A stretch of 64,000 nt of DNA from GCA-2794515 sp034436155 (GCA_034436155.1 DAOTVP010000008.1:82705-146704), one strand, 5' to 3'; counted from the first letter of the stretch, positions 1-9,091 are shown. The notes: generated by a model not told the origin, from the letters alone. Numbers and translations are program-made.

Positions 1-33
1 ATGAGACGATACATACGATTTACTGGTAAAAAG

Positions 34-657
34 ATGATAGACAATATTCAATGGCTTGGACACGGCAGTTTTGTCATCCAAAGCGACCCACTTATTTATA
101 TCAATCCGTGGCGCATCGCCCGCAAGGTATTCCACCCTGATGTCATCCTCATTGGACATGATCATCACCAACATTTTTCGATACCAGACATCGAAAAATT
201 ACGCGGTAACGACACAAAGATCATCGGCAACCCCGCCGTCATCAACCAATTGCCAGAAACCATCTTATTACGTCAGTGGAACACCATCAATATCGGCAGG
301 GCGAGCATCAAAGCAGTACCCGCCTATTCACCCAACAGCGCCAAACATCCCATTGAAGCGGGCGGATTAGGGTTTGTTATCTCGCTCAATTTTTATGATA
401 TTTATTATGCAGGCGATACGCAAATCATCCCAGAGATGAGCCGTATTCAACCCGATATTGCTATTTTGCCGATTGATGGCGATGGCACACTCACCGTAGA
501 CGATGCCGTTGAGGTCGTCAAAATGATGCGTCCCCGTTGGGTATTCCCAAGCAATTGGGGTTATCCTAGCGAAGGGGCAACCGTTCACGATGCCCAACGA
601 TTTCAACGATTAGTCGGCGATTTTGCCACCGTGATCATCCCTCAACAAGCTAATTAG
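34..657 (+). CDS. Metallo-beta-lactamase-fold hydrolase (UPF0173/UlaG-like)
   Basis: This 207-residue protein has the compact single-domain form of the MBL-fold hydrolases related to UlaG and UPF0173. It opens with the family's WLGHGSF strand. The metal-binding loop reads GHDHHQH (about residues 41-47), followed later by a YYAGDT strand that would carry the bridging Asp. The usual HxHxDH motif is altered: the Asp position is Gln46, while His42, His44 and His47 remain. An in-frame ATG lies at the very first base of the window, but I chose the ATG at 34 because family members begin a few residues before WLGH. The sequence upstream is not visible. The gene lies 9 nt before the next one, so the two are probably cotranscribed. 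The substrate is unknown. The fold assignment is fairly sure, catalytic activity less so. Confidence 0.8.
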   Translation: MIDNIQWLGHGSFVIQSDPLIYINPWRIARKVFHPDVILIGHDHHQHFSIPDIEKLRGNDTKIIGNPAVINQLPETILLRQWNTINIGRASIKAVPAYSPNSAKHPIEAGGLGFVISLNFYDIYYAGDTQIIPEMSRIQPDIAILPIDGDGTLTVDDAVEVVKMMRPRWVFPSNWGYPSEGATVHDAQRFQRLVGDFATVIIPQQAN

Positions 658-666
658 GAGTATAAA

Positions 667-2541
667 ATGCGCTTTTTTCTTCGCTTGATATTGATTTTGA
701 TGTTATCTATCCTATCTATCATCCCCCTATCGGCGCAACGTCCCGATGCACCAACATACGGCGTGCGTGGGGCGTATGCCGTTGGCACACGCGATTTGGT
801 GATCGAAGATGCCAACCGTCCGTTAAATGTAACCATATGGTATCCCGCCCAAAATCCCGATGATTTGCCCCAAGAGACGGAGTATCGTCTCGGCATTTTG
901 CGTTACGAAAATGGTCGTGCCTTGCGCGATGCCTCGCCACTCGCCGATGGTGCGCCCTATCCTGTGGTGTTATTTTCGCATGGGAGCGGTGGGTATCGTT
1001 TTCAAAGCACATTTTTAACAGAACATCTCGCCAGTTACGGCTTCATCGTCCTCGCCACCGACCACCCCAACAATACGATTATAGATGCCCTCAACCGAGA
1101 AACATTCGTCCAAAATATCCCCTCAAATTTTGCCTATCGTCCCCAAGATATGATACGCCTCATCAGATTTGGCGATAGCCTGAATGCAGACGGTGATTTT
1201 GCGGATTTGCTGGATATGGATAAAATTGCGGTGATGGGTCATTCGTTTGGTGGATACACCGCCCTGATGACGGGTGGCGCACAACTCAATTTTGATAAAT
1301 TAGCGACCATTTGCAATTCAACATCAGAATTACTCTATAATGATAATGCCTGTTTTATCGGCGATTTCGAGACGCAAATCAGCACCTTATGGGGATACGA
1401 TAATCCCCCACTTGGTGCATGGGATAGCCTCACCGACCCACGCATTAAAGCGGTTATCGCCCTCGCCCCATGGAACGCACCGATTGTCAGCATCGATCCC
1501 ACCACGCCCTATCCCCCTACCCTCATCATTGCAGGGTCAGCCGATATGACCACACCTGTCGAGCGCGATGCACGCCAATTTTATGCCATGCTCCCATCAG
1601 AGACAACCACTTATATCGAATTAGACAACGCAGGACATTATATTTTTGTCGATAAGTGCTTCGCCCAAGCCATTCAATTCGGATTTTTTAGCAGTTGTTC
1701 CGACCTTGTATGGGATATGGACAGAGCGCACGACCTGATCAATCATTTTGTGACGGCATTTTTATTGGATGAACTGCTCGGTGATGAAAGCGCCCGAATC
1801 ATCCGCGCACAAGATACTTTCACCGCCGTCACCATCCAACGCCCATACCTACAAGCCGATAGGCGGGCAATCACCATCATCAGCACCGCGCCACACGATG
1901 CAAACGCATTTACGCAGGGCTTGGTTTATCACAACGGATTATTTTACGAGAGTACAGGCTTATATGGGCAATCGTCATTACGCGAAGTCGATCCAGAAAC
2001 AGGTGATGTATTACGCCAAGTAGATTTACCCCGCGATTACTTCGCAGAGGGGTTAGCATTGGTGGATGACCGCCTCATTCAGCTCACATGGCGCGAAAAT
2101 GTGGCTTTTGTGTACGATATAAACACCTTTGAACAAATTGATACTTATACCTACGATGGCGAAGGTTGGGGATTGTGCTATGACGATGAATTTTTATACA
2201 TGAGTAATGGCTCAGATACCATCACTATCCGCGACCCACAAACATTCGAGGTTATTTCATCCTTCACTGTGACACTTGATGGGATGCCAGTGGTGAATCT
2301 GAACGAATTAGAATGTCCATCAGGCGAGAGTTTTATTTTGGCGAATGTTTGGCAGAGCCAATATGCGGTGATTATCAACAAAGAAACAGGGATTGTCGAG
2401 GTGGTATTAGACGGGCTTGATTTGGTGAATCGGGCTAATTTAGGCAGTGATGTGTTCAATGGAAGCGCCTACGACCCACAAACTGATACGTGGTATATGA
2501 CGGGAAAGTTATGGGATACGATATTCATCGTAGAATGGTGA
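667..2541 (+). CDS. Secreted alpha/beta hydrolase fused to glutaminyl-peptide cyclotransferase
   Basis: This is a 624-residue exported protein with two enzyme domains. Residues 1-24 form a signal peptide ending LSAQ. Residues of about 30-370 resemble the platelet-activating-factor acetylhydrolase/dienelactone hydrolase type of alpha/beta hydrolase: an oxyanion strand VVLFSHGSGG (about 100-109), a nucleophile elbow GHSFGG with Ser193, and late Asp and His strands (IAGSADMTTP, DNAGHY). Residues of about 400-624 look like the five-bladed propeller of bacterial and plant glutaminyl cyclases, with the hallmark AFTQGL, the FAEGLAL blade and the closing NGSAYDPQTDTWYMTGK-type blade. Glutaminyl cyclases convert N-terminal Gln to pyroglutamate. 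The two domains are normally separate proteins. No stop or frameshift separates them, and the linker is about 30 residues. A 13-bp terminator stem follows the stop codon. Confidence 0.85.
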   Translation: MRFFLRLILILMLSILSIIPLSAQRPDAPTYGVRGAYAVGTRDLVIEDANRPLNVTIWYPAQNPDDLPQETEYRLGILRYENGRALRDASPLADGAPYPVVLFSHGSGGYRFQSTFLTEHLASYGFIVLATDHPNNTIIDALNRETFVQNIPSNFAYRPQDMIRLIRFGDSLNADGDFADLLDMDKIAVMGHSFGGYTALMTGGAQLNFDKLATICNSTSELLYNDNACFIGDFETQISTLWGYDNPPLGAWDSLTDPRIKAVIALAPWNAPIVSIDPTTPYPPTLIIAGSADMTTPVERDARQFYAMLPSETTTYIELDNAGHYIFVDKCFAQAIQFGFFSSCSDLVWDMDRAHDLINHFVTAFLLDELLGDESARIIRAQDTFTAVTIQRPYLQADRRAITIISTAPHDANAFTQGLVYHNGLFYESTGLYGQSSLREVDPETGDVLRQVDLPRDYFAEGLALVDDRLIQLTWRENVAFVYDINTFEQIDTYTYDGEGWGLCYDDEFLYMSNGSDTITIRDPQTFEVISSFTVTLDGMPVVNLNELECPSGESFILANVWQSQYAVIINKETGIVEVVLDGLDLVNRANLGSDVFNGSAYDPQTDTWYMTGKLWDTIFIVEW

Positions 2542-2547
2542 TTCAGC

Positions 2548-2577
2548 AAACGGGGCGCAACGAATTGCGCCCCGTTT
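2548..2577. terminator. Bidirectional intrinsic terminator
   Basis: A perfect 13-bp stem (AAACGGGGCGCAA and its complement) closes a CGAA loop between two convergent genes. The A/T ends of the stem give a U-run in either direction, so it can serve both the hydrolase gene and clpX. Confidence 0.85.
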
Positions 2578-2587
2578 TATACACCAT

Positions 2588-3877
2588 TTATGCCGCAGGG
2601 GTTAACGATCCGTCTGCCGACCATGCTAATTTTTCACCAGATGCACTGTAAATATGCGGTGGGATTAGCCCATTAATCACATCGGCATCAATTTCGACAC
2701 GGCGAATATCGGTACGACTGGGGATTTCAAACATCACATCCAGTAACACTTTTTCGATGATAGAGCGCAAACCACGCGCCCCAGTTTCACGTTTAATCGT
2801 GAGGTCTGCCGCCGCGCCTAATGCCGATTCGTGGAATACCAATTCGACATTATCGAGTGATAGCAAGTGCTTATATTGTTTGACCAGCGCATTTTTCGGC
2901 TCGATGAGAATTTTCATCAAAGCATCGCGGTTTAGTGCGTCAATGCTCACTAACACAGGTAAACGCCCAATTAATTCTGGGATAAGCCCAAATTGCATCA
3001 GGTCTTCGGGGGTGACTTTGCGGAGCAACGATGATAAATCATCTTTGACACGCTCCACCGTTGCGCCAAAGCCCATCGAGCCACTCGTACCTAAACGTTT
3101 GCGGATGTGATCATCGATGCCATCAAATGTCCCACCGCAGATAAATAAGATGTTACGAGTATCAATCTGCAAAAATTCTTGGTGGGGATGTTTGCGCCCG
3201 CCTTGTGGTGGAACATTGGCTATCGTGCCTTCGATAATTTTTAGCAAGGCTTGTTGAACACCCTCGCCCGATACATCACGAGTAATTGAGGGGTTATCGT
3301 TGGATTTGCGGGCGATTTTATCGATTTCATCAATGTAGATGATGCCCTTTTCGGCACGTTGGATGTCACCATCGGCGGCTTGAATCAGGCGCAGAAGGAT
3401 ATTTTCGACATCTTCACCCACATAACCCGCTTCAGTGAGCGCGGTAGCATCGGCAATGCAAAACGGCACATCCAACACACGCGCTAGGGTTTGCGCGAGG
3501 AGTGTTTTACCACTCCCCGTCGGACCAAGCATGAGGATATTGCTTTTATCCAATTCAATACCATCGGCGCTTTTACCCATTTGAATGCGCTTATAGTGGT
3601 TATAAACCGCCACACTCAGCACACGTTTGGCGTGTGTTTGCCCAACAACATACTCATCTAAATGCGCCATCATATCGCGTGGCGAGAGTAAATTCGTCAC
3701 ACTGAACGTTTCAGTGCGTTGGCTAAAGGTGTGTTCTTCCTCTATGAGGAGGTTATAACACAATTCCACACAATAATTACAGATGAATACACCATCTGGT
3801 CCCGCGATGAGGCGTTCCACATCTTCATGGTCACGCCCACAAAATGAGCAACGATGGTCATTGGATTGTAGACCCAC
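2588..3877 (-). CDS. clpX: ATP-dependent protease ATPase subunit ClpX
   Basis: ClpX is the AAA+ unfoldase that feeds proteins to the ClpP peptidase in the cytoplasm. The 429 residues match the normal family length. The N-terminal zinc-binding domain has Cys10, Cys13, Cys33 and Cys36. The Walker A loop is GPTGSGKT (118-125), Walker B is IIYIDEIDKI, and the sensor and C-terminal AAA+ lid regions are intact (GLIPELIGRLPV, TGARGLRSIIE). The start is GTG with a good AAGGA site 8 nt upstream. It lies 2 nt after the clpP stop codon, so the two are cotranscribed. The order tig-clpP-clpX is the common bacterial arrangement. Confidence 0.98.
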   Translation of the reverse strand: MGLQSNDHRCSFCGRDHEDVERLIAGPDGVFICNYCVELCYNLLIEEEHTFSQRTETFSVTNLLSPRDMMAHLDEYVVGQTHAKRVLSVAVYNHYKRIQMGKSADGIELDKSNILMLGPTGSGKTLLAQTLARVLDVPFCIADATALTEAGYVGEDVENILLRLIQAADGDIQRAEKGIIYIDEIDKIARKSNDNPSITRDVSGEGVQQALLKIIEGTIANVPPQGGRKHPHQEFLQIDTRNILFICGGTFDGIDDHIRKRLGTSGSMGFGATVERVKDDLSSLLRKVTPEDLMQFGLIPELIGRLPVLVSIDALNRDALMKILIEPKNALVKQYKHLLSLDNVELVFHESALGAAADLTIKRETGARGLRSIIEKVLLDVMFEIPSRTDIRRVEIDADVINGLIPPHIYSASGEKLAWSADGSLTPAA

Positions 3878-3879
3878 AA

Positions 3880-4512
3880 TTAATTTCCTTTTGCTTTATC
3901 CAATTCTAAAACAGCATCAATCAAACCATATTCTACCGCTTGGGTGGCGTTGTAATACACATCGCGGTCAGTATCACGTTCAATCACTTCAAACGGCTTG
4001 CCAGTATGCTTGACGAAAATGTTATTCAACAATTGTTTGAGTCGGATAATCTCATTGGCTTGAATGACAATATCCGAGGCTTGTCCTTGCGTCCCACCCA
4101 GTGGTTGGTGCATGTGGATGGTCGCATTGGGAAGCGCATAGCGTTTGCCCTTCGCGCCTGCGGTTAATAAGACCGTCCCAAAACTGGCGGTGATACCAAC
4201 GGCGGTGGTGCTAACTGGTGGGTTGATGGCTTGCATGGTATCGTAAATCGCCAAACCCGAATAAATCACCCCACCGGGCGAGTTGATGTACATTTGGATG
4301 GGCTTTTCGCTATCCTCTTGATCGAGAAACAACAATTGAGCGACGATCAAATTCGCCACTTGGTCATTCACGCCCATACCCATAAAAACAATCCGATTTT
4401 TGAGCAATAGCGAGTAAATATCATATGCCCGTTCACCACGACTACCTTGCTCAATCACCATTGGAATTACATTTTGAAAGTTCATATCATACGGCATATT
4501 GCCAAACGGCAA
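3880..4512 (-). CDS. clpP: ATP-dependent Clp protease proteolytic subunit
   Basis: ClpP is the tetradecameric serine peptidase that works with ClpX. The catalytic triad is visible as Ser110 (in ITASFG), His135 (in IHMHQP) and Asp184 (in TDRD), with the same spacing of 25 and 49 residues as in E. coli ClpP. The usual ASMG around the serine is ASFG here. The handle-helix sequence and the GLIDAV C-terminal strand are normal. The longest reading starts at TTG (4512), about 10 nt after an AGGAG site. An ATG five codons later (4497) is a possible alternative and would leave a propeptide of similar short length. It follows tig by about 50 nt and precedes clpX by 2 nt. Confidence 0.97.
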   Translation of the reverse strand: MPFGNMPYDMNFQNVIPMVIEQGSRGERAYDIYSLLLKNRIVFMGMGVNDQVANLIVAQLLFLDQEDSEKPIQMYINSPGGVIYSGLAIYDTMQAINPPVSTTAVGITASFGTVLLTAGAKGKRYALPNATIHMHQPLGGTQGQASDIVIQANEIIRLKQLLNNIFVKHTGKPFEVIERDTDRDVYYNATQAVEYGLIDAVLELDKAKGN

Positions 4513-4565
4513 AACCGCCTATCTCCTTTCGTTCTGTATATCAGACACGCATAACCAAACAAATT

Positions 4566-6047
4566 TTACACACTGGTTTGTGATGGCGATTCTGCTGAAT
4601 CAGAAGCATCACCCGTCTTAGACATTTCTGCATCATCTTCAACACTGCTCAGGTCGGGCAATGCCGCGCCTGTGGCAATATCAAAAATACGATCATATAA
4701 ACGTTCTTGTAAAACCTCGTTTAACACAGAAATGCGCGTTGATTGGTGATCAAACAGTTTACGAATTTCTTCGTTTCCCGCAAATGGGAGGAGGATTTGG
4801 TCTATCTTCGCCTTAACATCTTCGTTAGTTGCACTAATGCGTTCCAATTTAAGCAATTCACGCAAGACGATAATGCGCTTCAGGTCTTCAATAGCAGGTT
4901 CACGATATTGTTCATGCAATTGCTCAAGGGTCATGTTCATGACGCGCATGTACATATCTAAACCGATGCCTTGTTGTTGCAAACGTCCTTTGAACGTCTC
5001 GATTTTATCTTGAATTTGGTCTTCAAGCATGGCATCTGGGAAGCTAATTTCGGCTTGTGCAACAATTGCCTCAATCACCTCTTCAACAAACGCATTTTTC
5101 GCTTGACGTTCCAACTGGGTTTTAATGGTCTGGTGCAATTTAGCCTTGAGTTCATCAAATGTTTGCAATTGACCTTCGGGGTCATCTTGGGTCACTTTTT
5201 GGGCGAATTCGTCATTCAATGCGGGCAGAGTGATTTTTTCGACCTTCTGAATAGATACATTAAATTGTACCAAACGCCCTGCAATATCTTCGTAATCGGG
5301 ATCATCCTCTGGCACAGTGAGTTCAAATTCGAGTTCATCACCGACATTCGCGCCAATCAATTTTTCTGCAAAGCCGGGCAAAATGGGGTCATCCTCGCTA
5401 GATAAAGTGATTTGTGCGCCATGTTCATGAGCAAACTGCGTCCCTTTGGCAGGACGTTCATCTTCCGCTTCTTGGTCTTTATCGGCTTCGGCATCACCTT
5501 CTTTGACTTCGAGGGGTTTAGGGTCATCGGCAAACGTGCTATGGAGATCAAATGTCACACGATTACCCAACACAATTGGCTCGGTGCTGTCTTCGGCTTC
5601 GGCTTCTTCTTCTTGCAGGCGTTTGATTGAGCGTTCTACCATCTCATCTGTGACTTCGGGGGCAGTATAATCACGGCGCACCGCACGATAATCTCCCAAT
5701 TTCGCCACTGGTTGCAATGGGACGGTATAGACGAATATGGGAGATTCCTCGAGTTTGAAATCTTCAAATGAACCCGGTCCGTAAGGCTGTAAATGGTCAT
5801 TGGCTTGCAATGCTTCGCGGTAAATATCTTGGCTCAGATTTTCAATGGCTTGATTCAGAATTTCTCCCTCTAGCCCATTTTTGATGAGAACATGATATGG
5901 CGCTTTGCCTTTCCGAAAGCCAGGGATGCGAATTTGATTGGCAACTTTGCGTGCGGCTTTTTGTTTGGCTTCGTCCAAACGCCCCATCTCAATAGTGACC
6001 GTTAAGCGAACTAATTGGTTTTCGAGGTGTTCTGTTTGAATATTCAA
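4566..6047 (-). CDS. tig: Trigger factor, ribosome-associated chaperone/prolyl isomerase
   Basis: Trigger factor binds the ribosome exit tunnel and shields nascent chains. The ribosome-docking signature GFRKGKAP is at residues 43-50. A central FKBP-type domain and the long helical C-terminal chaperone arms follow. At 493 residues it is longer than the usual 430-450. The extra length is a very acidic Asp/Glu/Lys-rich insert at about residues 175-205 inside the FKBP region, plus a Ser/Asp-rich tail. The start is TTG with an AAAGGA site 7 nt upstream. It heads the tig-clpP-clpX group, a standard protein-quality-control operon. Confidence 0.96.
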   Translation of the reverse strand: MNIQTEHLENQLVRLTVTIEMGRLDEAKQKAARKVANQIRIPGFRKGKAPYHVLIKNGLEGEILNQAIENLSQDIYREALQANDHLQPYGPGSFEDFKLEESPIFVYTVPLQPVAKLGDYRAVRRDYTAPEVTDEMVERSIKRLQEEEAEAEDSTEPIVLGNRVTFDLHSTFADDPKPLEVKEGDAEADKDQEAEDERPAKGTQFAHEHGAQITLSSEDDPILPGFAEKLIGANVGDELEFELTVPEDDPDYEDIAGRLVQFNVSIQKVEKITLPALNDEFAQKVTQDDPEGQLQTFDELKAKLHQTIKTQLERQAKNAFVEEVIEAIVAQAEISFPDAMLEDQIQDKIETFKGRLQQQGIGLDMYMRVMNMTLEQLHEQYREPAIEDLKRIIVLRELLKLERISATNEDVKAKIDQILLPFAGNEEIRKLFDHQSTRISVLNEVLQERLYDRIFDIATGAALPDLSSVEDDAEMSKTGDASDSAESPSQTSV

Positions 6048-6136
6048 CGCTAATTCCTTTGTTCACGTATGGTTATTGTATCATTAATCAAATAAGGTGA
6101 GTGTAAAACTTGTATCAGATTTGTATCAGAAAGCAA

Positions 6137-6159
6137 GGGCGCTCACAGGATGAGCGCCC
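6137..6159 (-). terminator. Probable terminator of the tRNA-Leu gene
   Basis: A perfect 9-bp stem (GGGCGCTCA with its complement) closes a CAGGA loop, 18 nt beyond the 3' end of the tRNA. The following minus-strand sequence is moderately U-rich (TTGCTTTC). Confidence 0.6.
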
Positions 6160-6176
6160 CCATTTACCATAAACAG

Positions 6177-6258
6177 TGGGGAAAGAGGGACTTGAACCCT
6201 CACCTCCGAAAAGACATAATCCTAAGTCATGCGCGTCTGCCAATTCCGCCATTTCCCC
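6177..6258 (-). tRNA. tRNA-Leu (anticodon UAG)
   Basis: Read on the minus strand, the gene has a 7-bp acceptor stem (GGGGAAA/TTTCCCC) with an A discriminator, a D arm containing TGGCAGACGC, and an anticodon stem CATGA/TTATG around the loop CTTAGGA, giving anticodon UAG for CUN leucine codons. The variable arm of about 10-12 nt and the T arm GGTTCAAGTCC are also present. The 3' CCA is not encoded (CTG follows the discriminator), so it must be added post-transcriptionally. Confidence 0.95.
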
Positions 6259-6299
6259 AAATTGTATTTCAAAAGTGATTATAAATTATAAGCCAATTA

Positions 6300-6866
6300 T
6301 CAACCAATTTCAATGCGCGATATATCTTTCAAATCCATATCGGCAACACGGTCTAAAATACTGGTGATAACCAATTGTGCGAACTTAAACAGGGTTTGTA
6401 ATTGGGCGATGCGATCTAAATAAAGTTCCGCCCGTTCTTTATCTGCACCGTCCATGTTGGGCAACGCCGCCGATAACACATGCACATTATCATCCATCAC
6501 ATGCAAGGCACGGTCTACATCGCGCATTTCGCGCCCACTAAGGATATTGGTGATAATCTGGATAAAATCGGTGCTGGCTTCATAATATTTACGCCGTCCA
6601 CTTTTGCCACGCAACCACACTTGACGCACCATACCCATGTGTTCGAGCGTCCGCATATTCATGCTCACGCTGGCTTTGGATATGGTGAGGCGTTCCATGA
6701 TGTCATCCAGTGATAATGGCTCTGGGCTGAGCAACAGGGCGGCATAAATTTGCCCCATCACTTTGCTAAATCCAAAATAATCAGCCAATTGACCCAAGCC
6801 ATCCAACATACTGTCATGCACCACCGTTAATTCAGGCGGGGTTTGTGCGCCATTTTTATCAGACAT
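6300..6866 (-). CDS. GbsR/MarR-family transcriptional regulator
   Basis: This 188-residue winged-helix regulator resembles the GbsR family, choline/glycine-betaine-type repressors related to MarR. The recognisable part is the N-terminal stretch YFGFSKVMGQIYAALLLSPEPLSLDDI, then a helix-turn-helix (ISKASVSMNMRTLEHMGMVRQVW) with a wing rich in basic residues (RGKSGRRKYYE), and a helical C-terminal effector/dimer domain. A GAGG site lies 5 nt before the ATG. It follows the unknown gene at 6885 by 18 nt, so they are probably cotranscribed. No betaine genes are nearby and its target is unknown. Confidence 0.85.
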   Translation of the reverse strand: MSDKNGAQTPPELTVVHDSMLDGLGQLADYFGFSKVMGQIYAALLLSPEPLSLDDIMERLTISKASVSMNMRTLEHMGMVRQVWLRGKSGRRKYYEASTDFIQIITNILSGREMRDVDRALHVMDDNVHVLSAALPNMDGADKERAELYLDRIAQLQTLFKFAQLVITSILDRVADMDLKDISRIEIG

Positions 6867-6884
6867 CTAAGCCTCTTCATCTTT

Positions 6885-7493
6885 TTAAGAACCGACTTCG
6901 ATAAATGCCACCACCACGTCGGCAAACATGTGCGGCGCTTTGCCCAACAACATTTGTCGGGCTTTTTCGGCATCATCAAATTTTGCGAATGACCGCCCTT
7001 GATGACTCCATAAAATAACGAAGCCATCTCGAACACGGACAAAAAACTCATCTTGTAACCCATGCTCAACCAAACACTGAACGACTTCTTGAACATGGGC
7101 GCTATCATACAGCGTATTGAGATAATAAGACCGCTTGCGTTCCCGTTCCCACAATGAAATAAGCGATTCTTTATATTTATTGGGCAACGCATTCAAATGT
7201 ACATGGTCACGGTCGAATCCTTTGACCAAACCAACGTGCATCAATTGTTTGAGTTCAAAATCAGTGATGGGTGCGCCAAAATCGTCATCTTCAAAAATCC
7301 GATATTGCCCGTTCACCAATTCTTGCACCAATGTCTCACTCCAACGCACCACAAATGCGCCATCTTTCATGACAAACACCCGTGAGCGCAACACAAATGA
7401 TTCATCTGGCAATTCAATGGGTAATGTATCTTCATCCATAATATTTATTCTATCACTCCATCGTTGTTTGAACAACTGATTATCGTAGGTCAA
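6885..7493 (-). CDS. Hypothetical protein, cotranscribed with a GbsR-like regulator
   Basis: I do not recognise this 202-residue soluble protein. It has no signal peptide or membrane segment. The first half alternates short beta-prone stretches (FVLRSRVFVMKDGAFVVRWS) and the middle is a charged helix (KYKESLISLWERERKRSYYL). The C-terminal third could be a small alpha/beta domain. An internal ATG at 7439 (MDEDTLPIE) is an alternative start, as the first 18 residues look unlike the rest and neither start has a strong ribosome site. The regulator gene follows 18 nt downstream. Confidence 0.7.
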   Translation of the reverse strand: MTYDNQLFKQRWSDRINIMDEDTLPIELPDESFVLRSRVFVMKDGAFVVRWSETLVQELVNGQYRIFEDDDFGAPITDFELKQLMHVGLVKGFDRDHVHLNALPNKYKESLISLWERERKRSYYLNTLYDSAHVQEVVQCLVEHGLQDEFFVRVRDGFVILWSHQGRSFAKFDDAEKARQMLLGKAPHMFADVVVAFIEVGS

Positions 7494-7591
7494 AAGTCAG
7501 TTACAAGGCGTTACAATTTGATATACTTAAATTATAGAGGCAAGTCAGGTTCTGATGTAAGTCAATTACACAGAGAAAGGACATAAAAACC

Positions 7592-8983
7592 ATGAAACGC
7601 TGGATAATTATCGGCGTGTTGGTGTTTTTCGCATCTCTATTGAATATCGGTGCAAAACCATCACAAGCCCAAACCATTACATGGACATCGGAATTTTTCA
7701 ATAATATTTATCTACTCGGCTCACCGATCTATACCCGCCAAGATAATCTGTTGGCATTCAATTGGGGTGTAGGGTCGCCGTATGTGACAGTGCCTGCCGA
7801 TTATTTTTCGGCACGCTTCACCGCCGATGTGTTTTTCACCGCGGGATCGTATCAATTCACGATGATAGCCGATGATGGTGGTCGTGTCTTTGTCAATGGC
7901 ATCCAAGTGATCAACACATTCGATAATTTGCGCCCCAATCAAATCATTACAGGCACGTTCAACTTTCCGATTAATGGATTTTATCGCATCCAAGCAGAAT
8001 TTATCGAACTGACTGGTGCGGCATCATTTTCGGTATCGTGGCAAACCGTCGGTGGTATCTTTACCCCTACCCCAACACCATCCGCAGGCACATCAAGCGT
8101 GTGGACGGGGACATTCTATAACACATCCAACTTTTTAGGACCCGTTGTGGCGACTGTCACCGATACCAACATCAGCAAGAACTGGGGGACAAATGCCCCT
8201 CTCACAGGGGTCAATGCCGATAACTTCTCAGTGCGCTGGACGACCAATTTATATCTGTTGCCCGGTAGTTATCGGATAGATGTTCACGCCGATGACGGTG
8301 TACGGGTGTATGTCGATAATCAAATTGTCATCAACGAATTGCATGTCTATCTGGGGCAACGGTATTCGTATAGCTTCACTGTCCCTGTTGCCAGAAGTTA
8401 CCCCTTCACGGTGGAATATCAAGAGGGTACAGGGGCGGCATTCTTAGAATTTGCGCTCACCACGTCCAATGGTGGTGTGGTTGGCGCACCCACTGCCACC
8501 GCTACGCCGAATGTGCCAACGACTAGCCCAACCGGTTTGTATGCAACCGTGACCGCCTCGCGCTTGAATGTGCGAAATCTGCCAACTGCAAGTGGATCGA
8601 GTGTGTTAACCCGTGTGAGTGGTGGCGAAATTTATGCCGTCTTAGCATATAGTCCAGATAACAACTGGGCGCAAATTAATGTGAATGGTGTCGCAGGGTG
8701 GGTCAATGTGCGTTATGTCAATATCAGCACCAGCGCAGGTGTGACATCGCCAACGGGTGTTGTCGCAACCACCACCGCTTCGGTGAATATGCGTCAGGGT
8801 CCTGATGCCAGTTTTAGCCGTATCTTGACCATCCCCAACTATACGCAACTCGCGGTTATCGGGCGCAATGCCAGCAATACGTGGTGGCAAGTCACTTATA
8901 ACGGACAGACGGGTTGGGTTAGCGCCACGTATGCCCGTGTGCCTGCAACGGCTAATCTGAATGCAGTGCCGATTACAGGGTAA
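7592..8983 (+). CDS. Secreted protein with two PA14-like and two SH3b domains
   Basis: A 463-residue exported protein. Residues 1-27 are a signal peptide ending SQAQ. Two PA14/GLEYA-like beta-sandwich domains follow at about 30-150 and 168-285. Each has the typical order of W-x-EFF/TFY, a FSxRxT strand and a G-Y/R-DDG-RVxV turn (ADDGGRVFVNG, ADDGVRVYVDN). After a Pro/Thr spacer come two bacterial SH3 domains (about 313-375 and 388-455), each with an LNVR/VNMR start and a GWV end. PA14 domains often bind carbohydrate and SH3b domains often bind cell-wall peptides, so an envelope-binding role is inferred. No catalytic domain is visible. A GAGAAAGGA ribosome site precedes the ATG. The gene is divergent from the gene at 7493. 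Confidence 0.85.
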   Translation: MKRWIIIGVLVFFASLLNIGAKPSQAQTITWTSEFFNNIYLLGSPIYTRQDNLLAFNWGVGSPYVTVPADYFSARFTADVFFTAGSYQFTMIADDGGRVFVNGIQVINTFDNLRPNQIITGTFNFPINGFYRIQAEFIELTGAASFSVSWQTVGGIFTPTPTPSAGTSSVWTGTFYNTSNFLGPVVATVTDTNISKNWGTNAPLTGVNADNFSVRWTTNLYLLPGSYRIDVHADDGVRVYVDNQIVINELHVYLGQRYSYSFTVPVARSYPFTVEYQEGTGAAFLEFALTTSNGGVVGAPTATATPNVPTTSPTGLYATVTASRLNVRNLPTASGSSVLTRVSGGEIYAVLAYSPDNNWAQINVNGVAGWVNVRYVNISTSAGVTSPTGVVATTTASVNMRQGPDASFSRILTIPNYTQLAVIGRNASNTWWQVTYNGQTGWVSATYARVPATANLNAVPITG

Positions 8984-8995
8984 ATTCACTCGTGG

Positions 8996-9014
8996 TGGCA
9001 TGATAATCATGCCA
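8996..9014 (+). terminator. Hairpin after the PA14/SH3b gene
   Basis: A perfect 8-bp stem (TGGCATGA/TCATGCCA) with a TAA loop begins 12 nt after the stop codon. No clear U-run follows, so it may be a transcript-end stabiliser rather than a true terminator. Confidence 0.45.
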
Positions 9015-9048
9015 GTATAGATAAAAACAACACTGGTTGAAATCGTAG

Positions 9049-9079
9049 GGTGGCATTGGGCATAGCCGTATATGCCACC
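9049..9079. repeat. Palindromic repeat element, single copy type
   Basis: Arms GGTGGCAT and ATGCCACC flank a core that begins T and ends GTAT. It shares its overall form with copies at 22422, 35074 and 57671, but has a more divergent core. A one-base bulge (extra G) sits at the base of the left arm, as in the copy at 57736. Confidence 0.55.
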
Positions 9080-9091
9080 TATCACTCACTA

